Of a stretch of DNA of 64,000 nt, positions 10,549-21,530 are shown piece after piece. Positions within the stretch are counted from its first letter, which is position 1, and every line of letters starts with the position of its first letter. The translations under genes and the position numbers were made by a program. The stretch is from Syngnathus acus (taxonomy: Eukaryota; Chordata; Actinopteri; Syngnathiformes; Syngnathidae), in contig NC_051088.1 in assembly GCF_901709675.1 (NCBI RefSeq), positions 23,996,193 to 24,060,192 of the forward strand. Reading direction: 5' to 3'. The notes under the pieces were generated by a model. It was not told where the DNA came from. It was given only the letters and a program-made list of their open reading frames with translations, and made no database searches.

Positions 10549-11933
10549 CGTCCTTCCTGGCAGCTCACCTGGATAAATTTGCTTTTATGACATGATTGGT
10601 GTCATTGAGCCAAATTTCTAGTTTGTCTTGAAGTGATCTTGTTAACAATGCAGTCATTTTGCTCAGAGGCAAACGGACCAGAGGTAAAGTAGCCTCTAAA
10701 GTAAAGTAGTCTGAGAGCCTATCATGAAATCACACTATCATCCCTTGTAGTCACTTAAAGGAGCTCACCTCACGAGGATTCACAAACACAAATTAGCAAT
10801 AACCTATGCAAGCAAACTGAATAAAACGCTGGTTTCAGGCGACTTTTTCCCAGGCAGCTTGGGAGGCACCTCGCCAGTGAATATGCAAACAAATGTCTGC
10901 CTTTTCTTCTCGTGAACTGCCTCGGGGTAGCACCCGGGATTTTCAGACGACGCCTTCATAACATCATTTCAAAAGCATTTGGCAAAACTAAGCTCGCGTA
11001 CGATGATATTTTATTGACTGAGAAAGCGTCAAGTCAGAAAACAAGGATGTTAGTGTGAGAAAAGATTATAGTTTATCTCCTCGCACTCTTATTTTACTCA
11101 AGTCAGAAGCGCACGGGGAAAATAATGAGGTACTTAAGGCCGGCTCGCTACGACGGCGCTACAATAACAAAAACACCTTGCGGCCTTATTGGTACTCGAT
11201 AACGAGATGCTGGCGGTGAAGATTTTTCCACAAAGTCACCAAATTGAGCAAAGTTTAAGGACAGGAGGCGCGGTGACGCTGAGGCGGGAAAATCACGTTT
11301 TTAAGTAGAATTAATTGCACACCTGCTTCTGTCATCTGGATGAGTGGAAGAGTAAACATGGAGGACGGGGGAAAAAAGCAAAAAAAAAAGCAGGTAGGTC
11401 TGAAAAAAAAATGGATGGATAAAGGGCTAAAATCCATCGGGCTGGGGTTACAATACAAGAAGATGGGACACATATTATGGTGATTACTGCTCATTTCCAT
11501 ACATATAGAGCACTCACTCCGCCAGTGAGTCAAGGGAGTGCAGGTGGCGCATGTCAGCACAGACTCGCAACAGTTTGAGCCCACCCCATTGGCGGCGGTG
11601 CAACCTGAATCCTCCACGTGGCGGCAAAGTCAATGGGGCGGGCGGGGACCTGTTACCAATCGGTCTCAATGGGCTGCGTAAGAGCGTCGTGCACCTCTTC
11701 ACCTCATGGGGCTATTTGGCTGCTAAGAATGCTGAGAGCACTCGGGCGTGACATTCAAGATTTGGAGGAATCCTCTTAAAATACAAAATAAATAAAAAAT
11801 GGCATGCCTTTGAAAGGGCCATTGACTTTGAAATCAATGGAAAATACCGCCCAAGAATACGTCACTGTGAAGATCACTTGTCTAGGTGGATGTCTTGAGA
11901 AAATCTCCCGAATGCTTCCATGCTGAGATGAGC
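10549..11933. other. Intron 2, nothing recognised
   Basis: Mostly unique-looking sequence; A-runs near 11380 and 11402. No element identified. Confidence 0.55.
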
Positions 11934-12079
11934 AAAGTTCTTAATTGAAGTACCGTATTTTCCGGACTATAAGGCGCGCCTAAAAACCTAAAATTTTCTC
12001 AAAAGCCGACAGTAAAGTTCTTAATTGCAGTACCGTATTTTCCGGACTATAAGGCGCGCCTAAAAACCTAACATTTTCA
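11934..12079. repeat. 80-bp tandem duplication spanning a transposon end
   Basis: AAAGTTCTTAATTG(A/C)AGTA plus the following terminus CCGTATTTTCCGGACTATAA and GGCGCGCCTAAAAACCTAA occur at 11934-11999 and again at 12014-12079, offset 80 bp. The repeated segment includes flanking genomic DNA as well as the element end, so it arose by local duplication after insertion. Confidence 0.85.
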
Positions 12080-12429
12080 GTGGGCCTCATAGTCCGGTGC
12101 GCCTTATATATGGACCAATTCCTAAATTTAAACTGGCCCGAAACATTGTGTCATGAAATCAATCATAAGTGGCCCGCTGAAGACCATGAATCATGAATCA
12201 AAAAGACTGGATCATTATTTTGTGATTATAAAGTAATTTGTTGCGTCTGAAGTTGAAATAGAAAAGATAAAATGGAGAATGATTTGATTTGGATTCAAAA
12301 TCTGACATGATGCATTAATGGTGCGCCTTATAGTCCGGTGCGCCTTATATAAGGACAAAGTTTTAAAATGGGCCATTCATTGAAGGTGCGCCTTATAGTC
12401 CGGTGCGCCTTATAGTCCGGAAAATATGG
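11953..12429. mobile_element. TA-flanked MITE, CCGTATTTTCCGGACTATAA type
   Basis: Left terminus CCGTATTTTCCGGACTATAA (twice, at 11953 and 12033), right terminus the inverse with one change (GGAAAATATGG ending at 12429), TA on each side. Several internal copies of GTGCGCCTTATAGTCCG lie near both ends. It is the same family as 13503-13794, whose GGGCCATTCATTGAAGGTGC segment it shares in inverse orientation. Confidence 0.85.
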
Positions 12430-12480
12430 TAGTAAAATAACGTTTTTAACTTTTGACTTAACTGGAGTTTCCCACTAACT

Positions 12481-12691
12481 CAAGGGTGTCAAACTTATTT
12501 TTTAAGTGGGCTTTCCTCTAAGGGCCATTATGACAGTGAAAAAAAAAAATATATATATATTACACATGACAAATATTTTACGACAGATTTTAGCCGACAT
12601 CATTGAAGTTAACAGACATGATTTGCTTTCACGGGCCACATAGAATGATCTGACAGGCCAGATCTGGCCCCCGGGCCTTTACTTTGACACC
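12481..12691 (-). mobile_element. hAT-like element, diverged
   Basis: Left end CAAGGGTGTCAAACTT, internal GGGCCATTATGACAGTG and CGGGCCACATAGAATGAT, right end TGGCCCCCGGGCCTTTACTT then TGACACC. It belongs to the same family as 1682-1949 in the same orientation. The target duplication has decayed. Confidence 0.75.
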
Positions 12692-13137
12692 AACTTGTGT
12701 CTCCATACTTTAGTCCATTTGTTGTCCAAAGTGGCGGTCAGGCAGCATGTCGCGACATTTAATCAAATTGCGGGACTCTGACTTGGGTTGACACCCTGCC
12801 GGCAATTTTGTGTTTACAAGCGCGCTGGGCTTCAAGCAGCAGTTGAATTTCTTGCTCCCAACGCTGATACTTATTGTCTCGGACAGGCCGAGCATCAGGC
12901 AGAAGATTGTTTTATAAGCGGCTTCTGCGAGGCATCTTGCTTGTCAAGACGCATTTTGCGATTAAAAAAACTTCTCAATTTACCAAAAGGGAGTGTGTGA
13001 TGGGCGTCATCACACTTCCTCAAACTCTGACACGATGCCAAAACCTTGTGGACATACACAACTCACGAGGTGAGGCCAGAGTGGAGATTCTTGTCACATG
13101 AGAAAAATAAAAGTGTGAAAAGCTCCAAAGCTTAGAA
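12692..13137. other. Intron 2, nothing recognised
   Basis: Unique-looking sequence between two transposon remnants. Confidence 0.5.
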
Positions 13138-13864
13138 ATAGGGATGCAACTAACAATTATTACGATCGATGATGTCGATATGTTGCCGATTAATAGAAGA
13201 ATTGAATAAAAAAACATGTTTTCATTTCCAACCCTTATGAAATGTGCATTAATTTATGTTTTCTGAACTTAGAATTTGAAAATGTAATGTTTTGATTTGT
13301 AACAAAATAGGCAACAAAAAAATGCTGATTATTGTAAATGCAAATGTTTTATTTTGACTCAACACAAATATAATCAGTCTGCTTTCATGGAGGATGACAT
13401 ATTGGAAATTATTATTATGCTCATTACTATTAATAATAATAAATAATAAAATATTTACAAGGTTTGTACACTTTTAAATTAAAATGACTGTCTTAACGAT
13501 TACCGTATTTTCCGCACTATGAAGCGCACCTTCAATGAATGGCCCATTTTAAAACGTTGTTCATACATAAGGCGCACCGGATTATAGGCGCACCTTCAAT
13601 GAATGGCCCATTTTAAAACTTTGTCCATATATAAGATATAATATACATTTAGCCCACGGGCCGGACTTTGGACACGCCTGCTGTAGTGGCTCAATATTGG
13701 TCCATATATAAGGCGCACCTGATTATAAGGCGCACTGTCGGCTTTTGAGAAAATTGGCGGTTTTTAGGTGCGCCTTATAGTGCGGAAAATACGGTAATGG
13801 ATTATTCAAAATCATTCTCCATTAATTTAGTAATCAATAAGCAGTCGATGAATCATTGCACCGA
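13138..13864. mobile_element. hAT-like element with a nested MITE
   Basis: Left end TAGGGATGCAACTAACAATT and inverted right end GTCGGTGCAATGATTCATCG are of the GGTGCAACGATTAATCG type also seen at 4268. The body is AT-rich (TAAATGCAAATGTTTTATTT, TAATAATAATAAATAATAAA). It is interrupted by the element at 13503-13794. No target duplication could be fixed. Confidence 0.55.
13503..13794. mobile_element. TA-flanked MITE, CCGTATTTTCCGCACTATGA type
   Basis: A 292-bp element with termini CCGTATTTTCCGCACTAT and the inverse, flanked by TA at 13501-13502 and 13795-13796. It contains two direct copies of GCACCTTCAATGAATGGCCC. Near 13650-13684 it also carries a short piece (GCCCACGGGCCGGACTTTGG) resembling a hAT terminus, so it seems to have captured another repeat. 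Confidence 0.85.
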
Positions 13865-14310
13865 CAAGAATTCAAAGTGAGGACCAGCACGGGATACGGC
13901 ACAGTAGTGTCAGAGGTTAAGTCCGGAATCCAAATGTTGATGTTTCCTCCTAAACGGCACCATCGGGAGCTTTGTAAACGGCAAACAAACGCAGCAGCTG
14001 TGATGTGAATTAAAACTATCTCTGTGGCGTGTATGTGCATGTTATGCATGCGTGTGGCGTGATTAGGGAGGCCATTTTCCGTCACATGTAGTTGTGACAC
14101 ACAGCACGTTGCGCCGCTGAGCTGCTTCATTACCCCTGAATCAAATCCTAATCGCTGATGGATGTCCCGATTTGTAGCGACACAAGCTACGTGTCTCCGT
14201 GTGTGTTTGACTGCAACACTGTGTGTAGGTGTCAAAGCATTTAGCCAAGATAGTGTTACAATTGAACCAATCAAATCCAAGATAGAGAGAACATCTTGCA
14301 CTTAAAGGAG
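13865..14310. other. Intron 2, chance open frame only
   Basis: A 155-codon minus-strand open frame spans this stretch without similarity to any family I know. It has no other coding indication. Confidence 0.5.
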
Positions 14311-14311
14311 G

Positions 14312-14389
<78 letters not shown>

Positions 14390-14827
14390 GGATCTATCTA
14401 TCTATCTATCTATCTATGGATCTATGGATCTATCTATCTATCTATGGATCTATGGATCTATCTATCTATCTATGGATCTATGGATCTATCTATGGATCTA
14501 TGGATCTATCTATGGATCTATCTATGGATCTATCTATCTATCTATGGATCTATCTATCTATCTATGATCTATCTATCTATCTATGATCTATCTATCTATC
14601 TAGGATCTATCTATCTATCTAGGATCTATCTATCTATCTATCTATGGATCTATCTATCTATCTATGGATCTATCTATCTATGGATCTATCTATCTATCTA
14701 TGGATCTATCTATCTATCTATGGATCTATCTATCTATCTATGGATCTATCTATGGATCTATCTATGGATCTATCTATGGATCTATCTATGGATCTATCTA
14801 TGGATCTATCTATGGATCTATCTATGG

Positions 14828-14922
<95 letters not shown>
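14311..14922. repeat. (CTAT)n array with GGATCTATCTAT higher-order units
   Basis: A 612-bp array. Both edges are pure CTAT. The interior mixes CTAT with GGATCTAT variants in 12-, 16- and 20-bp periods, and 14741-14832 is a regular run of the 12-mer GGATCTATCTAT. The long open frames across it are artefacts of the missing stop in CTAT repeats. Confidence 0.95.
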
Positions 14923-16033
14923 CATTCTGACTAATTTCCCATGTTGTCTCATCTTCACAATTTCTTGTTTTTCCACTCACGGGCAGCTCTCAATTGTTCG
15001 TGTTAACACAAACAAACAAACACACTTATTTTTGCATCATCAAAACCTAAGCAACCTGTCAGTCACAGGTTCCAATTATTTCACAAAAAATAAACGGGTG
15101 CGTTGGGACAGAAATATCCAGATTGCGTCAGCATCAGATCAACTTGTGATATCAGAAATGTTGAGCTCTTGTCTTATATTCACCTTCTCACAACGGCAAA
15201 AATAAAAATAAAATTAGCCTCACGTTTCCAACACGTTGATGCTCTTTTGTAGAATACACAGCTTGAAAAATAGAATCCTTTCGTGGGAATTCACTCTTTA
15301 AGAAATGCGCGTGGCACGTTAAGTACCCTGCAGCTACGATTTGCAGCTCCAGTCAGGGCTTGTGTGCGCTAAACGGGATTGGATGAGTGCTTTAAATGGC
15401 CCTCTTGGCGGCGTGCGTCTGCCGCCATCATTTGCCGTGATGTCGCCATCCCGGTAGGCCACTCTGCACTGAGCCCAGCCATTTTCAATTGATTTAGTGC
15501 ATTAATTAGGGCCTTGTTAGCAAGTGTCATGGACAATATCTTACAATTTGATAAGCAAAAGACGCACCGTGGGATCATCTTGAGGACATGCCAGGGTTTG
15601 ATTGCGGCCATAGCTTTTCATTTCATGGAAATGGCTTTGTTCGCCAGTGGCACAGAAACTGCAAGACTTTCATTCCACATCGAAGAGAGACAGTCTGCTT
15701 TCATCGGAGTGAGGAAGAAACGGACATGACGGTGGCTGCACGCGTCAGATGAATGGCTGAGGAGGACGAGATAACGACTGCGTACACGTTTGTTTTTGCA
15801 TCGTCTCCCTGACATTGGCAAAACATAACCTGGGATCAATAGCCAACTGGTGTCGGACATTCTGTAGATTTTCTCATTCTGTGCCGTTTAATCCAAAAAT
15901 GCATAAGTGAGGTTGTTTTTCTGAACTCTCTTCATAATAAAAAGTTATTTTTCATATTCCAGGTATTCCTCAAAAGCCATGTTTTTGGACATAATGGCAT
16001 TCAATTCTAACTTACCTCTTACACATTTTAAAA
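14923..16033. other. Intron 2, possible conserved block
   Basis: 15480-15520 contains TTTTCAATTGATTTAGTGCA and TTAATTAGGGCC, a homeodomain-core-rich patch. No repeat identified in the rest. Confidence 0.4.
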
Positions 16034-16125
16034 CCCTAACCCTAGTTTGAAACCTTGACCCTACTTTGAAACCATGACCCTAGTTTGAAACCCTTGTTTG
16101 ACACCCTAACCCTAGTTTGAAACCC
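16034..16125. repeat. 19-bp minisatellite containing CCCTAACCCTA
   Basis: Five units of consensus CCCTAACCCTAGTTTGAAA, with variants CCTTGACCCTACTTTGAAA and CCATGACCCTAGTTTGAAA and one shortened unit. Two units contain the telomere-like CCCTAACCCTA. The array is short and diverged, and the flanks are ordinary intron. Confidence 0.85.
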
Positions 16126-16827
16126 ACATTAATGCTGACGTTTTGACAGGTTAGCATGTCAAGCTAACGGCTAACGCTGCTGCTAACACCACTTTTTGTG
16201 CAATTATTTGCGTTAGCAAAGTCGGATAACTGTTACTAAATAAATAATAATTTGTTGTTGCTTGCTCTTGTTATTAAATGTCGAGTAAATGTGTAGAAAT
16301 GTTTGTCAAAGCGGAGGTCGTGATGTAGTGTGTAGCGTCTGAGCTTTCATTATCTTCAGCACTCAGCTTGTGGCCTTGGACCTACAATGAGCATCCCCGT
16401 CGTGATGATATACACTATAAGAGCAGGTCCCTCTTGTGTGATATTTCCCATGTTAGTCATGTACTTGTGTTAGCGTTATGACACTTACATCGTATACAGA
16501 CTGGTTTGTATCAAGTCAACGAAAAAGCAAAACAGGTGTATTGCATTCATTCTTCCAGATCTTTGATATGCAGCGGTGAAGAAATATGATTTATATTTGG
16601 GGGAAATTAATTTATGTCAGCAACAGTAGCAAAGAAGTGACTTTCTAATCTAATTTAATTTATTTATCAGATTTCTCAATCAAAAATCTTTAGGATGGTT
16701 TCTTTCACTTTATTATCTATTTTTTTTCATGAGACTAACGGTTAAATGTTTTGAAAAGCTTCCAAAATAAACCATACAATACATTTGAGGCTCAGTAGAG
16801 AAGAAATTAGTATAATTAGTATATATA
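16126..16827. other. Intron 2, nothing recognised
   Basis: Unique-looking sequence with a T-run near 16720. Confidence 0.5.
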
Positions 16828-17123
16828 CACTACCGTTCAAAAGTTTGGGGTCACAAAATTGTTTGGGTGACCCCAAACTTTTGAACGGTAGTGTATATAT
16901 TATTTAGATAATTATTTATAGATTATATATATAATCTTCTGTGTAAAAAATCTTATAATATATATGTATACTTATATTCATAGATTATATATAATCTTAT
17001 ACAAATATAAGATATAATTTATAATATTTAATTCATAATATTTATTATAATAATATTTACACTACTCTTCAAAGTTTGGGGTCACCCAAACAATTTGTGA
17101 CCCCAAACTTTTGAACGGTAGTG
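16828..17123. mobile_element. Fold-back element with hairpin termini, copy 1
   Basis: A 296-bp element flanked by TA-rich DNA. Each end is a 64-66 bp hairpin with arms CACTACCGTTCAAAAGTTTG plus GGGTCAC and a short loop (AAAATTGTTTGG at the left, its inverse at the right). The centre is about 165 bp of AT-rich sequence with TAGATTATATATATAATCTT palindromes. It is nearly identical to 46881-47180. The CACTACCGTTCAAAAGTTTG motif is common in teleost Tc1/mariner-type elements, which I infer as the family. Two bases are missing from the right hairpin. Confidence 0.85.
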
Positions 17124-20100
17124 TATATATTTTTTTTATACAACCCTTCAATTACTAAACCCTAAGATGCATGCGGGCACGATTGGTCGAGCAAGCAGGG
17201 TGCTAATTTAGCTGCCAAAAAGAGCTTGAATAACGCCAAAAACTGGATTCCAATAGTAGCAACCTTTTCCAAGCCATCCAAAAACAGACACAGGTCACAA
17301 TTATTATTTAGTGAAGGGATGTCGTTTTGGTCTTCATTGTAAATACTTACAGTACACTGATTTTTACATTGTCAAATTTGTACTAAAAAAAAAAAAACAT
17401 GGAGCATTTGGTATGAAGACATCTCCCTCACTGGTTGGCCTCTTCTGAGACACGCACGGACACGAGAACGTCATCCGTCTCTCCGCTTCACTCTCGGCCG
17501 GTGCCTGCCTCAGATAAGCCGATTGAAAAGTGTTGCTGTCTGCCGGCGACACGCCGTGCACCTCGGCGACTGTGTCCTTCATCCCTCTTCACGACTGGTT
17601 ATGTTTGCCGACATGAGAGAGGCGGGCGGGGATGATATGTGTGCACAAGCGTGCGTGTTTGCGGTAATCCACCGACATGGCCGCTCTGAAGGCAACCTTG
17701 GCATACTGCCTTCATGCTTGCTAGCTCTGGCTGCCATATTGATCCGAGTTTAATGAAGAGCGCGTCCGCATAGGTGACACCATTAGCCGCTTGGGGGCCA
17801 CTGGGGCCACTTGGCGCAGCTCCCCGATTCACTTCTGGGAAAATGGGTCATTGTGAGTGACAGGCAGCCGGTGGCCAACTAACATGGAGAGTGAGTGATG
17901 CCAGGCGAAGGCTTGGTGATCCCTTTTGATCAGTGGTGATCTTTTCACATGGCCTTTTCCTAAGGTGGAGGTTTGAGGAGCTCACCCAGCGTCACTACGC
18001 ACTGCATTGGCCGCCCTGTTGTGTGATTAAATGATTAAAAAATAAAAGATTTAGGGATGAAGCTACGTCGGTATATACGTACAAAGTGGATTAATTTTTA
18101 AATGTATTTCGTATGTAATTTTGGATTTACAAAAAAGTTTAAAATGTTGCTTTTGATGCAGGAATTTGGTTGTGGAAAATAATTAGCAATGCAGTTATTG
18201 AAAAGTTTGAATGGTTTGACTCAAACGAGAAATGTTGAACGTTTAGGATTAATTTGATAAATTTCTCATTCTTTGCAGCGGTAGTAGTGGTGAAATTCTT
18301 CTTCGTTTTTGTCTGCTTGACTGTATTACACTGCCCTCCAGTGACTAAAATGCACACATTAGGAGAAGCCATATTGGTAAATGGTAAATGTTTTGTATAT
18401 TGTATTGCACTTTTCTACTTTTGGCACTCAAAGCATTGCACACCTATTTTTTTTTAAAGTAAAATTAATGAAATGAATTAAAGTATTTTTTAAAATACTT
18501 TGCACATAGAGTCAATCTTCCCGAGGACCTGCTCGTATTATCTCACAGAATGACGGGGAAATAAAACAAATGTGTCGGTGGGCACTATGGGAAAGTCAGA
18601 TATCTACTTTGAACCTGAAGTGTTGGCTGAGCCGACCCATCCATCTAACTGTCAGCGTTTGTCCCGTCCATTGCTCTCACCCGCTCCATCACTGCGTGGC
18701 CGTGACAGAAGCAACCGCCGCTTAACACCCCCCCACCCCCATACACACACACACACACTCAAGTTTGTAATTTTAGCACAGCTGCTATTTTTGTCTGCAG
18801 TTAAACTGCCACCCCAAAATTTCCTCGGGCGGCCCAAGGCTGATAGTGTGTCATTGGAATGAATTTACAATACAATTTATTCATGCACTGACTGTCTATA
18901 AAAGGGATATTTGAGTGCTCAGAAAATAATATTTCAGGTTTCAGTTTTGGTCAAATGTGGTCCTGTTTTTTATAATAAGCCTCAGCGAGTAATTATGCGT
19001 AAAATTTTTATTTTTCAATAAAAGTATGTTTGAAAAAAACGAACATTTGATTCTTTCTCATCCAACTGAGATCACAATGTGCTGGTGGACAATAGTTTTC
19101 TCCATCTGCCGACTTAATCAATCATCAATTAACTCATGTACAATCTAACAAATTAAATAATCATGACTAAAGTCCCCATGGTAATCATTTCAAAACAAAC
19201 TATCAAATGAAGAGGAACTTATAATAAAAACAGGTGAGTATCAAACTGTGGTCTTCAAGTAATAACGGGGGTGTCTCTGCGACAAATAGTTGCCATAGCA
19301 ACCGTCTAAACTCCAGATATCTGACCCCTCTCGCATCCACTTAACAATCCCCAGATGTCTAATTGTTTCCCTAATGATGCTGAGCCTAATGGGACTGTTT
19401 ATAGTGTTCATTTTATAGCGCTGGCCCAGTAATTAGACTGCACGCACTTCATTAAACAGCATGAATTGAGTGGATGGCGCACACATTTATCTGTCCATGG
19501 TGCTGAGCTTTGTGATTCACACACGGCGGCGGCGGCGGCCCCGGTGACTCTGTCCATGGTGTTGAAACGACAGTGGCCTCAAATTGAACTTTACAAGCCA
19601 TTGTTGTGATTTAGAAGTTGTCACCCGATTGTGCATACCTGCGCCGTTTAATTCCACTTTGTTCATCGTTAACATTTAAAGCAGCTGCTTTAATTAGAAT
19701 TTGTGGTCACGCAATCATAATATTTGGGTGGCACTTTTTACACAGGCAATGTACAGACCATTTAATTTTTGTTTTTTATCTGAATAAAATATGAAGCCAG
19801 TCCCTGCTCGGAATATTACAACGATCTACCCATGGTTTTCAAATCCCAGATTAGATTATATTAAATGCAGTGAGATTTTGATTTATGAGTTTGACTCATA
19901 TGTCATCTTTCTCCGTTGAAATAAATGATACAGAAAAAATACACAGAATTCTACTGTAGACAAATTTGAATCTTAATACCGCATTTAAATCGCAAGTTAA
20001 CATTTAAAAAAAAAATCATATTTTTAATGAATTAATACGTACATACAAAGGGCATTGTGCTACTCCTGGAAAACGCATATCGGCCACAAGGGGCAGTATA

Positions 20101-20400
20101 TTCCATCCATATAATACGTTGCTATGTTGTCTTTCTTGCAGCTAGTCGCGACAAAGTGCCATCCATGAACAAGCCCATATTGACATTCAGTCCTGAATGT
20201 ACAATTTTGAAGTCCGAAGGCATGTTTGCCTCTTACAATATTTACGACATAAGTGAGAGCTTTCCCCATTGTACTGGAAACATGTGTCACTGTCCGTGGT
20301 GCTGAAACTCATAAACCATGTTGGTTTTGTGTTTTTCTCCAGGGAGGCCAACATAATCCAGAAAGTTGATAATAATAATAATCAAAAATTGTTTTCCTAC
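17124..20400. other. Intron 2, 5' part beside exon 2
   Basis: Repeat-poor. Contains short (AC)n at 18741-18759, (CGG)5 at 19525-19539, and a possibly conserved patch at 19340-19470. No further exon. Confidence 0.5.
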
Positions 20401-20552
20401 CTTGAGGAAAGAGAGGTTCCGGTTGCGATCGATGCTGGTTATCTCCAGATTGCCCATGACAACTTCGCAGTTCTCGTAGACCTTCTTCAGGGTGCGGTAC
20501 TGCTGATCCAGATCTGAGAGGGTGCTCAGCTTGTTCTCTGTCCCAGGACAAA
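20401..20552 (-). CDS. erbb4: erbb4 exon 2 (extracellular domain I, first half)
   Basis: This exon encodes the N-terminal part of domain I (L1, leucine-rich, ligand-binding) of the receptor tyrosine kinase ErbB4, a plasma-membrane receptor for neuregulins. Read on the minus strand it gives [20 protein letters not shown], then [15 protein letters not shown] and finally NRNLSFLK. The cysteines in VCPG and ENCEV are the conserved first disulfide pair of ErbB domain I. The acceptor is a pyrimidine-rich tract ending TTTTCAG just above 20552, and the donor is AAG|GTAGGA at 20401/20400. The length of 152 bp equals that of human ERBB4 exon 2 as I recall it. The exon starts two bases into a codon (phase 1 intron upstream) and ends on a codon boundary. 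About four-fifths of the residues match human ERBB4 by eye, clearly better than EGFR, ERBB2 or ERBB3. One oddity is Asn in NRNLS, where mammals have Asp; it creates an N-glycosylation sequon. Confidence 0.93.
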
Positions 20553-20554
20553 CT

Positions 20555-21174
20555 GAAAAGCAAAAATGCACACATGAGTTCAAAACAATTGGAACAAGTA
20601 CTTGGTGTGAGCTCCATACTTTGAAAGCGAGACATTCCGAAAAAAAAGAATCTGAATATGAGAGGAAACAAAGGTGTACACACTGTCGCGTGGTTGAAGT
20701 GGCTCGGATTTCATACAACACCCATAGCTCATAAACTCCTATATTGCTTTATAGATCGTTTGCTCCGCAAAGATTAGTGCGCTGCCCTTTCCTCACTGGG
20801 TGATTCTCCATATTGCTGCGGGTACTCGGGCTACACCCGCAATGGCGGCGAGGGGACCTGGGCTACAGTGATAAATGAGATTTGCTGACCATGCGCGCTG
20901 ATGAGTTATTAGAGGGGATGATTTCAGATCGGCTACAAAGAAAGGCTGAGAGAGGATATAAAATGAAAATGTGCCTGTGTGTGTGTGTGACTGAAAGGTG
21001 AGCAGACGTGTAATAACCCGTAATTGGAACTCACTTTTATGTGTGCGTGTATGCGAGTGCGTGTGTGTGTGAGTGTGAAAACCCTCAAAAGCATATATCA
21101 GACATAAACACACGGACGCAATTCAGATCAATGAGCATTTAAATAATTAGCACCTTAAGTTCTTCTTCCAGGTT
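20555..21174. other. Intron 1 beside exon 2
   Basis: Short GT-rich runs at 20977-20990 and 21040-21076. Otherwise nothing. Confidence 0.5.
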
Positions 21175-21345
21175 TCAAAGTCAAAGTCAAAGTCAAAGTC
21201 AGCTTTATTGTCAATCCCTTCATATGTCAAGACACACAAAGAAACCGAAATTCCGTTTCCTCCATCCCACGGTGACGAGACATACAAGTAGGCGACACAA
21301 AACAAAAACAAGAAGGCACAAACCATAAATAATAAATAATAAATA
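21175..21345 (-). mobile_element. LINE-like 3' end with (CAAAGT)n tail
   Basis: Four tandem CAAAGT units are followed by CAGCTTTATTGTCAATCCCT, CATATGTCAAGACACAC and CCACGGTGACGAGACATACA. Read on the minus strand this is a conserved 3' UTR ending in AATAAAGCTGA and a simple-repeat tail, the pattern of CR1/L2-type fish retrotransposons. It is 5'-truncated and non-coding. Confidence 0.6.
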
Positions 21346-21450
21346 AAATAAAATCATATCTTTTCTTCTTTGTCGAAAAAAATGTATCTCTGTCAAATTC
21401 ATTTTATTTCATTTTTAATTGAAATAAATAAAATAAATAAATAAATATAT

Positions 21451-21455
21451 TCATT

Positions 21456-21522
<67 letters not shown>

Positions 21523-21530
21523 TAATTTTT
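21451..21530. repeat. Poly(A)/(TA)n tract
   Basis: About 31 A residues followed by about 17 TA dinucleotides and T-rich sequence. Possibly the expanded poly(A) tail of a retroposed element, but no element body is recognisable beside it. Confidence 0.85.

Larger units (their letters stand above)
8163..20400 (-). other. erbb4: erbb4 intron 2, complete
   Basis: This 12,238-bp phase-0 intron runs between GT at 20400-20399 and AG at 8164-8163. It contains several small DNA transposons, a 612-bp tetranucleotide array, a CCCTAA-bearing minisatellite and AT-rich tracts, each listed separately. No coding region is recognisable in either strand. Confidence 0.9.

Noticed and set aside
13834-14301. 155-codon minus-strand open frame
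   Set aside because: No recognisable domain, low-hydropathy mix without motif, starts in transposon sequence; compatible with chance.
14311-14922. CRISPR-like or satellite spacing
   Set aside because: Units are adjoining simple repeats without unique spacers, in a vertebrate intron.
14296-15205. Long open frames (up to 253 codons) of repeating SIYL/WIYL
   Set aside because: They are translations of the CTAT/GGATCTAT array, which has no stop in several frames; no start context, splice signals or family resemblance.
20085-20102. ACAAGGGGCAGTATATTCC as a third copy of the GGGGGCAGTATAA repeat
   Set aside because: Only about 15 bp match; none of the other ordered landmarks follow.
7976-20552. 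Assignment of the exons to egfr, erbb2 or erbb3
   Set aside because: [25 protein letters not shown] and NLEITSI match ERBB4; the corresponding segments of the other three receptors, as recalled, differ at many positions.
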